Source: Mactra quadrangularis | Taxonomy: Eukaryota > Mollusca > Bivalvia > Venerida > Mactridae | Direction of reading: 5' to 3' | Assembly: GCA_025267735.1 (NCBI GenBank) | Contig: CM046303.1 | Location: 19,830,403 to 19,894,402 of the forward strand | Length of the DNA: 64,000 nucleotides | Part shown: positions 12,801 to 24,800 of the stretch, piece by piece | How the letters are laid out: each line of letters begins with the position of its first letter | Numbering within the stretch: position 1 is the stretch's first letter | The notes under the pieces: generated by a model | Seen by the model: only the letters and a program-made list of their open reading frames with translations | What the model was told of the DNA's origin: nothing | Database searches by the model: none | Position numbers and translations under genes: made by a program

Positions 12801-15800
12801 CCTAAAACAGTGGAGACAGGGTTATGGGCCTTGATAGAAAGGTGGAAGTAGTGAAGATGAATAAGTATTCCAAGTTTGGGCTGAATATTCTTGATACTAT
12901 AGAAGTTATTTATATTTGTAAAACTTTATCCTTGATTTGCAACGCCAATGCCAATGCTCGAGTGACAGTATAAGCTCTCATTTTCTTTGAAAAGTCGAGC
13001 TAAAAATTAAGTCTTAGATTTGTTTAACTAAGTTTTGAATAAACATCATCATAATAATGAATAATTCATGAACTTTGAATATATTAAAATTAAAACAAAC
13101 ATAGTTGGGTATATTCTAATAGGTCAGTACAAAACTAATCTACATTTTTTTTTTTATTTACTTGTAGTTAGGATAGGTTTGCACATATCAGTATTGAACT
13201 AAATGAAGCAGTGTCTTCATGACGACAATAAATCCTTATATATTATGTACTGTTAGTCAGATTATTAGCAAATTTGCTAGTCAAATAATTACATAGAACT
13301 TAGTTATGACCCTACAAGCACAATTAAGAATATGGTACTTCTGACTTTTTTTAGATTTGCATATAATTTTTGGTACCATTGTAAACTTGAAGATATATTC
13401 TGATCTACACTTTATTTGACGTCATTATTGCTAATAACGTTACCATGACGTCGTAAATATGACGACCGCATGCACTTTTTACGTCAGTGGACAATGGTAA
13501 GAAAACTTCTATAATATGTTGCTAAATCTTTATTTTCTGCACCACTACAACAAATTACATATCATTTTAAAGCTTACATAATTATCTACCACTTGAACAG
13601 TGTAAATATATGTTTTCTCTTAAAACTGTTTGAAAGAGACGACAAAAACTTCCCAATTAGCAACATCAGAAAAAATCCAGAAAAATTGTCTTCCAACCAG
13701 TTTTATGAAAAATCTGCCTGATAAATTTTTGCTAAATTTTTATACGATTTAAAGCATTGTATAGACTTTCATACAGGAGAATTGAGAAAAGTCTGTACGT
13801 TTTTTCCACTTTATGCGTTCAAGTATTATCGGTATGACGTCAAAAACATCCTTCTGACGTCAATGTACAGGATTGTTTCATTTGTCAAAACCACTATTTA
13901 TACTTGGTCATAAAATAATAAGTCAGCATGGCCATTCAATTTATTACAACGTTGGACTGGTAGCCAGATATCCAGTCAAATCAAAAACTCACCCAGTTGT
14001 TTCCTTGAGCAAGAAACTATCTTAATTGCTCTAAGTACTGGGTGACCAGGAAGCGGACACTAAAGTGATCAATCTAAGATGCATAAATTTGTTTCAGTAT
14101 CAAGCTAAATATGGAGTAATTAGAAAATACCCCCAAAATTGCATTAAAAGGAATAAGAAACAGCATGTGTACATAATATAATCTATTCTAACCAAATTTA
14201 CCCTTCATTTACTTAAAGCAAAATAATGATCGTTTATATACCAATGCAATCAGTGAACAAATATTTGACAATTAATTGATTGAGGAGAAGGGGGTAATAT
14301 GTATTTAAATAAAATGAAATATCGTGTTACAGTTAAATATGTTAAATAAAGTTATTGACACATTTTATAGCTTCAAATCTTGATCCTTTTATTTACCAGA
14401 GAATCAATCAGGTATGACATTGAAGTCGGACCATACTTTACCAATATTATAGTAATATAATAGCTTGAGATATTTATAGGATATCTTTTATTGATCTACC
14501 GTGTATAATGGTATATCAGACTACAATGTCAATGAATGTAATATTTGTTATTTTAGAACCATGGTCACGGTCCATGCTATGGTAAAAATGACGTAGATTA
14601 TGCTATTGTAAATCTATAATACAAATCTGTATTTAAAATATAAGACAATCTTCGGATATTTCAGTAATATGTTAATGGCCTTATAACAAGACAATGGTCT
14701 TCCGATATTTTAGTACGCAACATAAATGTACTTTTATCCTGAAAATTTACAATAAATTATTGGACCGTAAAGAAGTCGTGACTGTATACATGATTGTACA
14801 TTTTGAAATACTTAGATATTCATGAATATTTGCACTAAGGTTCAGTTTTGAGTGCAACTTGTTTTTATGTTAAAGGGTCAACTTCTATACCTCACAGACT
14901 AATTCACACAAATTTCAAAAAGCGTAATTATTCATTGGTCATTTATCCAAATGGTCACTGCACTAACATAATTTGTAAAAATTAAGGTTGTGAATTAACA
15001 CAAATAGTTGATCATCAAATCCTGTATGGTTTGTAAATATTCTCAACAGAAACTTTGTCAGAATTCTTTTTTAATTCAAAAAATGAATGGAAATAAATAT
15101 AATAGACATGAATACAGATTTTTTTTGTACCCGTATCATAACATTATAAGCGCTATTAAGCTGCCTTTTGTATGAACTTTCTATACATTAACTTGAGGTA
15201 AATGATATTGTAAAACAAACACATGATCTCATTAATTAGAGATTATTAAACAGGGCAAGTGTGCCTTTAGGAAGAAATCGGCACACTTGCTTACGTATTG
15301 GTCCTCAGACATCGGACCAATGTCATGGTAAGTGTCGTTATTAATTTTAGGCACACTTGCCTAGTTTTATAACTTTTTTGTTGCATATGTTGACTCTTTA
15401 TGAGGATTCAACTTAAACAAAAACACAAAACAAATTCCAATGTAACACACCATTTTGCACTTTGATGCTATTTACGTGTTATTTGTTTCATGGAAGAAAA
15501 AAAACAACAAAACATCAAATATTTTCTTGTTATGTACCTTTACCACACAGAAAGTCCGTCTTGTTGGACTGCTGGCATGAAATGATTGGGAGTTGCCTTG
15601 TTATGGATTTTTGGCACACTAGGAAGTGTACCAGTATCATATTTTGGCACACTTGCTCAATACTAAAATATATTGCCAAAATTGAGGCTACATGAGCACA
15701 CTTTTGCAACAATTTTGTTACCATTAACAGTAATCTATGCAATAATATTTGATACTAACTATTAGGGCTGTCACAATATACTGGTATACTGGTATATTGC

Positions 15801-18800
15801 AATACACAGCTGCACCAGAACATACCACAGTACAAATTCAATGAACCCTTATTTGACAATATTTTTTATTTCATTGGAAAATTCCTCCCTTCGCAAAATA
15901 AAAGAAGTAGCGAAACATCATTTTTTCCATTGTTCATTCAATCTAAGCCTAAGTAACAAGAATTTAACCGATTGGGGAACGTTCTTGTATTGACTACTCT
16001 GGGACAGGAAGTTGTGAAACAAGCATGGCTGTCAAGAGCTTGATTGCTAGGATTTTTCTGAAGCAAAGGGGTTAATGTTTCTTTCAACTAAAGCATCTTT
16101 TTTATTTGCAAAACACATATCACAGTCCTAAATGACCATATAGACTTAGAGAAGCTAGATTCTATCAGTTGCTGCATGTAAGATTTGTTATGTTTCTGTT
16201 TAATACAGAACAGACACAACGAATCAAAAAAACAAAAATATATCATGGTACATATCGTGATATGGTGCTAGCGAATTGCAATATATTACGATACACTTCT
16301 AGCGTATCGTATCGAGACAGCCTTACTAACTATTCTATTGTACATACCTCATTTGTTTCTTCACAGTAAAAGGTTTAGGCATAGCTCTGATCAATTTCAT
16401 TATATGTTGTTGATCTTCAGCTGTTTCTACTTCTAAATCACCAACACCAAGTTTATTCATAGCTTCATTGACTGCAGCATTTGTTGGTGTTACCTACAAT
16501 ATAAATCATGGCTTGTATATACAGTAAAGGTTGGCTATATAAACTACATTGATTATTGCAAAATCGTACAGTTTTTGAGGATTTTGAGAAGAAGAAAATA
16601 TCAATAGTAAGACGTTTTGCTATTAAGACGGTTCATATTGATCCTAAATGCCTTCAATCTAGCTTTTATTGTGTCATGGTAAGTGTCTGTTCTCCACTCT
16701 TAAGGTCACAGGTTTAATCCCAGTTTGAACCATGGATTTTGATTGGGTTATAAAACGTGTCCAATGTAAATAAACCACTAGGAGTTCACGCTCCAAGAAT
16801 TGAAGGACAAACTCTGGTTAGCGAAGGGGGTGTATGTAGCAGAGGTTCAATATTGCATTCAGTACATTCACTTGCCTTCAAGCTAGCATGGAAATATAGT
16901 AGACTGTGTCTGTTTTAAGTACTCAGAAGGTCGTAGGTTCAATCCAAGCTTTGACCATGGACTTACATTGGATTACAGGAGAGTAAAAATGAGTTTTTTT
17001 TCTAGTCTTGTCTTGAAGGTCAATTTTCAAAAAGAAGTGTTGGCGGTCATGATATAATCTACATACTATAATAATTAATACAAGTAGTTTATAGATAGAG
17101 GATATTTGTTTGCTTATTGTTGGATAGAGTTTGATGTCATTGAGTGACTTTTAGATGCAATATTTTCATGAGTGGCTAAGCTAAGAATGAAAATATAAAA
17201 TCTTTTGCTAACTGTTGAATTTGATTTCAAACCAATGTCACGGAAGACAGCTTCATTATTTAGTATAAATATAATTGAATATTTACAGCTGAAAATGTCC
17301 AATGACAAGTTAAGAGGAAATATATACTTATCATCAGATATAAATGTACAATAAGGACAAGTCAGGCCACATCCCTGAGTATTTACTTGTATAGTAGTTG
17401 ATAACTTTCAAATAATTAATAAATTCAACCATATATTTATATTGCAATGTCCAGTCTGTCTAATGCTTCTCTATGAGCATATAATAAAATGTATATATAG
17501 AGGAAATTTGTGAACTTGGGGGTAAGATGGATGTTTATTTCACTGAGTGGGCTCAGAGCCTCAGACCATTTTTATAACCAGTACACATGATGCACCTATT
17601 CATTCACAAAGCTGACAACTCTCCAAACATCTTATTAATGGAAGAAAATGGTCCGATTATTATTGAATTTTTTTTAAGGTGTCATATCTACCAATTGATT
17701 TTGGCATGAGAGTTTTTTTTAAGAATTCCCCATAATTTAAACAGCCTTCAATGTAGAGAACCGTCAAGTGAAGCTACAAGCCAACTATTGTAGCAACTTT
17801 ATGGATCTTGCCACATACATTTAAAATTATACATTAAAATATTTTAAGTATGAACCAGTGAATATTTTTACTTTTAGCAGAAAAGTGGCAACCCATATAC
17901 AGTGTTAATGGGAAACTGGGAAAAATGAAAAAGTTGGACGTAACTGTTTTCTTTATTTTCAATACTTTAGAATACCTTCACTGAGAGTTTTATTCAAAGG
18001 AACGTTATTTTCTGTCTTTGCTAAAAAATTCATCTCTTGAAGCAAAATTTCCTTCAATAATTTCTGCTTCACAAATATCAGCATGTAACAGTACAGTCAC
18101 AACAGTTTAAGGAAAGGGCTTCAAAAAAGAGAAAAGAATAAACTTTTTGGAATAAATTTAAGAGCTATTTTGCCCTAAAATGGCATAATAAAAATGCTGT
18201 TAACTGATGATCACATGGACTGATGACCCGACCGACAAACCCTTTAATGACCATGAAGTAAAGAAATGCCTTTTAAATGCCACGGAGCCAGAAAAATATG
18301 CAGCCTGATTGGGACCCTAACCCAGGACCCCTCTCTTACAAGCAAGTGCTTTCCCGACTGAGCTATCTGTCCACTTACATACCAGTACCCTTCTGTGTAT
18401 AATGTGATGTACCGTGACATAGAAATGATCAGGTTTTAATGAATTTTGTTAAAAACGTTATGTAACTAAATATAAAGATATAAAAACAACTTACCTTATT
18501 AGATTTCAATTTCAAAGTTGATTTTTTCTTAGTATTCTGTCTTTCCTTACTCATTTTCTTTCTACCAAGAGACATACCAAGGTTAGAGTATTGAGCCTCT
18601 TTGCTTGGTAATGTCATGTTCACGTTCTCCATAGTTGAGATTACTTTTGTTCCAGAGGCCTTGTACACCTTATCTGATAAAATAATAATCTCTCAGAACA
18701 CTGTCACTTGATACACAAATTAACAAAATATGAAAGTACCAAGACTTTAAATAATGTAATACTCAAATATGTTAAAGCAATTGCATTATAAAACTTAAAC

Positions 18801-21800
18801 TTAAATACTTATACTCTGAACAAAATATTTATAAAATAAAAATTATTTTATAGAACTGTGCTTGTCCAGTCCGTTATACATGAAATACAAAATAAAATAA
18901 GAAGCTCTAATATATAACATAAAACATATAAATTTAAGTACAAAATTAATCCTAATACCATATATTATATATATACGTGTAATGCGGTACTCTCTATATT
19001 TATGTTATTCAGTACTTTCAATACTAGTTTCAAGTTACCTGTTATTCAATAGTTCAATAAGAATATTCTAATTATACTTTGATTTTACCTTTTACATTTT
19101 ATTGTAAAATATTGGATTATAGTAAAATATTTATGTGAAAAACTTTTCTATAGAGTTCTGTTTTTCTTTCTAATTTTGATCTTGGTCATGAATAGAGCTT
19201 TAAAAGAGTTAGAATTGAATGTTTGTAGTTATAATTGACCATCATAGATGTTAATAATATAATTTAAAAAAAAAGTACATAACTTAACAGGGTATCTTTT
19301 ATATGACCAGAAGGTGCCTCGGGTATACTTTATATAGAACAATGGTGGATTTGTTTTCGCAATTTCTTTGAAAGGGGAATGAAAAATCAAATGTAGCCTC
19401 AAAATTAGTGGAAAAACTGGATGATTTTAAAAAAAATCAGAAGGGGAAGGCCCTTTTAACAGCTCCTGGTATATAAGAAAAAAGGCCCTACATAAAATCA
19501 TCAAAATATTAAATACTTTTTAAAATTAAAATTATTGACATTTCTTTCTAACAACCAACTGTTAGATCAACAGAGGACTTTCATTAACAAATATGCATTT
19601 TACAATAGTCATGCACGAACCCAAGCATATATTAACATAGTGCCATTAAAAGTTAAACTCCTTTCATAAAAATAAAAACTCTAAAATAAGGTACTGCTAA
19701 AATTATAGAGTTTACAGCATTATTGTATGGTTTGATTTCCAATATCAAACAGTAGTTTTAGGCCAATTGTATTTACACAATCTTCAATAGACTACTTTTT
19801 TCCTTATAAATCCAAGGTTACTTCTATAGGAATGCTCAATAAATAACAGGATACATAATGATAGGTATGAAAATAGATCTTTTCAAAGAACTGGCTACTA
19901 AATAACACTTGAAACAAAAAGTCGTTATTTCAACAAGAAATCATAAACAATAATGATTGATTGAGAGAGTAGAGTAGGTCATAATGTGAGCACAGACTGC
20001 CGGCATAAAATAGTCCCCATATACAATAATATACAGTTATTTGCTGTAGGCTGCCTGGTAATGTAATGATTTTTAAAATTGAAACTTTAACCACAACTTT
20101 TAAAAAGTGTTGCTAAATTGTTAACTTATTTTCACAATATCCTACGTTTTATCCTTTAAAAATGCTACATGTTAAATAAGAAGACAGTTTGAATATATTT
20201 AACAGGATACATTTTCATGAAGAGAAAATCATTTCGCTGGTTTAGCGCAAAACTGCTGTAACTCACTTTTCTTATATTGAGTTACAACTGTTTTCTGCTA
20301 AACCTATGATTTTATTTCACTGAAATATGCTTTAATAAGAAGATATACAAGTACATCTGTCACTGCTGTCTTCATGAACTAGTCATCACATCCACCAATC
20401 CAACATTTTACAGTATTGTATTCATTTCAGCCATGTAATAATCAAACATGACTGGCACAGTCCCAACCCAACAAAGACACTATGTATAGATAAACTGGTT
20501 GTTTGTGGTGGGTCAGGATTGGTCTAGACACATGTGGTAATAAAATAATGGGACTCATCTTAAAAAAGGACTTAATAGTTCATACATGTATTCAAAACTC
20601 AAATTCATTGATTTTTCCCGTTGAAAAAACACTTTGTTTGTACAGGATGTTTGTTTTTTTACATATTATTGCTAAGTCATGCAGCACAGATTAAATCCTA
20701 TAGTTCTATGAACTGATATTTCTATTTCAATTCGGTTATGCCATGGTACATCTGGTACAAATGAACCCATTAACTTGAGTTTTTGAATCAAATCTATTTC
20801 ATTCCATTATTCTAATATATGTAACTATTTTGAAATTCCTTACGATCCCCAGCCTTATTTTAAACTATGCCAAAATAATTGTTATCTACTAGACTAGAGC
20901 CATCTACAAACATATTAAGTACTGACAGTAGTCTAACCAAACAATGTTAGACTTGTAAGAATTAAGGGGAGATTACTGAAGTATTAACCCCGCCCCCCCT
21001 GAACATAAAAAGGACAAACTAAATTGTACAGCAACCCCTACATACAAAGTTCTGTAAGAAAAGGGGAGATTACCAGATAATTTAATCACAGATATATGAA
21101 GTTCTTAATACAGTAGAGGTGTAACAACACACTGCCCTTCAAAAGTTTCTTCACACATTTACTATAGTAAAGCCCCAGTCACATTAGAGCTTACGACCAC
21201 TTAAGACCAGTTGAAGGTCACCAGTGACCTCTGGTCGCGAAGAATCTTTAAAAAGTCTTACGACGGTCATCGGTGATCTTCCACAGTCGCAGGTTATCTT
21301 ATTTAGGTCCCACGACCAATTTCAGTCGCAGAGAGGTTTTTGAGCTTGCACAAAAACCTCCTTGCAATCAAACAGGTCGCTAGTGATCTTATAAGGTCTT
21401 AGGCTGTCGCACGATCGTCGTTCGAAAGTCTATAATAATCTTCAACTGGTCGGCGCCGATGTCCTTGTCACTCGGTCGCAGGTAGTCTTTCCAAAGTCGT
21501 AAGATCATCGTGCGATTAGTAGTGACTTGTCTTACGACCACCCACGATTACAAATGACAACTAGCGACTTCTCTACGATTAATTGCAACTATCGTACGAT
21601 CGTCAGAGACTAGTTAAAGATTTCCTGTGACAAGGCACAGACCACGTGGTCTAACATTATATATAGCAGTCACTTTACGGTTCATTCCTCATACGCACTT
21701 TTTCTTTCGTTTGAGTAACACCGTCATACCACCCAAAAAGTCAAAGTGTAAAGGAAAAGTCTAGAAAAGGACCAAACATGACTCTGACTCTGAGGGTGAA

Positions 21801-24800
21801 ACTGAAGAGCTAGTTGTAATCGCACTTGTATCATCTGCAGTCTCCTTGGTGCGTCGGCCATAGTTATTCTGTGTTGTTTACTTTCTCTCTCGTTACTGTG
21901 ATAAATGAGAATGTTTCACTGTAAAGTCCTTATTTATACCTCCAATCCATCAGTCTTTTTCGGATTTTTGTTAATCGCAAAACTGTCTTGCAACAATCTT
22001 AAGACAGTCTTTTCAAATTGTCACTAGTCACTGATAGTCTTGAGTAGTCTTTAGTAATCGTGCGATGGTCATACGACAAGTTGTAAGTGATCGCATGATA
22101 GGTCACGGGTAGTCGTAAGTAATCCCAGACAATCTTGAGACAATCGTACGTTTTCTGATGACCTGTCGTACGATTGTCAATGACTGGTCGTGCGATAATC
22201 GCGGTAGTAAATTTTTCTGCCCAACAAGGGTTTGGTCGCAGACAATCGCCGATGATCGTAGGTTTTACGCGTCGCCGGTGGTCGCAAGTAATCATGAGCT
22301 CCAGTGTGACTGGGGTCTAATGGAGTTTTAAAAAGTTGTAATACAAAATTAATGTTAAAATTAATTTCAATTTTGCTTTTGAAATCAGTATACTTTTCTT
22401 TAAGATGTGAAATTTCAAAAATATCTCAAACTTGATATTTGTTCATTGTGGTATATCGACCATAGTTTTGGAGGCTGATAGATAACTTTTGCTGCAACAG
22501 GAAAATGAAATGTACCCATAGAAATTTTGTTTCTATACCTTTAAATAATGAACTAAATAGATAATGATATAATAATTCTGCAATCTTGAACTTGACATTT
22601 GTAGCAATTCAATTATTTGTACTATGAAGGAACTTTTGGAGGGCAGTGTACAGTAAACCCATACATGTACTGCAATACATTGCAATATGCAAAACACAGG
22701 TATTGCAATAAAGCAAACTATTGTCATACCAGAGACATAGATAATGATAGATCTAATTCCCTGGGAATACAATTTGATTAAAACCCGATCTAAAATTTTA
22801 CCGCTCGCATACTCGCTAATTTAGATCTGGCCTTTTCCAAACGAAGGTCACGTTCAGGTGACCTTTTCTCATCATAATATTCATGACGAAATTGTTATGA
22901 TACGTAACTTGTTTACATCGTCTACGTCACGCAATTTGAAATGAGCCACCCAATCGTAGACTGTGAATAATACCGCTGTTAAATTTGCATGCAAACATTG
23001 GTCTAAAAATAGAAATTACGAAATCAAAATGTGATTAATAGTGTTTTCGTCTAGATGAAAGCTACGCATTGATTGGTCGACACAAAGTTCATCTCGACGT
23101 GACCTTGCATTGACTAAGTAGAGATCCAGTACGACAATACGAGTAGAACAGGATCTCTGTTTACGGAGATTGCTGGGGATACATATTGTTTTTTGTGGAG
23201 ATAAGTTAATGTACATCATCATCTTAAATTGATATAAACCATGATCTATAAGTTAGAAAATGCAAAGAAATATAAATTGGAAGAGAGTTATTCTGTCTTA
23301 TTGAAAGGAATGTTAAACTCACTATAGCACAATAAGATTATTTCAAGTTAACAAAACGTTTTAACATTCATTTAACATTTATTTAAACCCTTAATTTTCA
23401 TATTCTAATAAAAAATCAATCAGAATAGCACATAACTACAAAAGCCGGTTCAGAGAAAACAAACTGGTTAAAAACCAACAGAAATTCCTATTAAAATATT
23501 AACCAGTAAAGTGGTTACCCATTTCTCCCCATGAGTCTACAGTAGTTTTTAAACATACAATATATTACTTGTAATAAGGGGAGATTACTTAAGTACTAAA
23601 TCAGAGAGATATGAACATCATTTATCACACTTTACTGTTATATAGAGATACACACAGAGTTGTCGAAGTATAGTGTGTAAGTAAACAGCCACAGATATCA
23701 AGATAAACATTAATCTTTCAGAAAGATTTAATAAAACCATGACATCTCTAAACATTTTACAATTAAGTAATAACATAGATTTGTAGGAGATAATTTAGGC
23801 ATGAAATACAATGTACGTCTTTGTGTAACAGATTTTCCTTAGTCTTAAGTTAAATATAAGAATAAAAGTTACAAAATGTTATAAATAAATGTATTTATAC
23901 ATAAGCCTGTAACTTAGTGCGGGTAAATATTTTCAGTAATTTATCATTGAATTTTATACATAAAAAAATAACAAATTTATCACTAACTTTGGCAGGGACC
24001 ACAAATTAACACTTTCTCAATCTCCAAAAAATACCTGACAGGTGACTGAAGATTTTGAAATAATTGCTCAGTTGGCTATAAAAAATGAGACTACATATAG
24101 TGCATACAAAAAAACAAAACGTGTTTTGGTAAACATAAGAAATGAGACAATCCATTTCTGGAGTAGGCAGTAATGAAAATAAAAGGTGTGTAATTCATTG
24201 TAACAAAATTAGCATGATGGATACCACCATTTGTTGGTAAATTGTGCTTGTGTTGGTAAAAATCTTTTCCATTACATTAACAACTAAGACAATCGTAAAA
24301 CATATCACATGTTTATGTTATTGTCATCCTGAGTGTCCCTTGTAGTGGATTAGTTTATTCTATTGTTATTATAAACAGTGTATTGTTTTTTTGTACGCAC
24401 TATACTTCACAGTCTTCACAACACACTTCCATTGGCACTAGACATTCGGTCCAGCAAAATGAAAATTTTTACTGGAATGAATGAAAGCTTACTGGACCAA
24501 AAATATTCTTAGTGATATGTTAAAATATGCCGACCATTTATATGATTTAGCATTATATACATTAGGGGTGTAACGGTTAACCGAACTGGTTTGTTTTTCC
24601 CTGAACCGGTTTTTGCAATTGTGTGCCGTACTGATTGTGTTTATCAGAATATGAAATTTAAATGTTTGAACAAATGTTGAAATGTGTTAAAAACTTGAAA
24701 TAATTGTGTTTTAAAATTAATGTTATGTTAAAATGTTAACATTTTGTCAAATTGGAGAAATATTTTTTTCAAAAGTCCTTTTCAAAATATTTTCTTACTC

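Larger units (their letters stand above)
10235..16347. other. TMC intron 3, no exon recognised
   Basis: A 6.1-kb stretch with a HINE-like element (12611-13006), CRE-like palindromes (13417-13861), a SINE-like block (13925-14105), GGCACACTTGC inverted repeats (15250-15360) and a hAT-like MITE (15763-16325). A small exon may be hidden here, because exons 3 and 4 do not connect in frame. Confidence 0.5.

Noticed and set aside
21999..22295. 98-codon minus-strand open frame in the CCCCAGTCACA element
   Set aside because: Built entirely from the GTCGTA/TACGAC words; no transposase motif such as a DDE triad.
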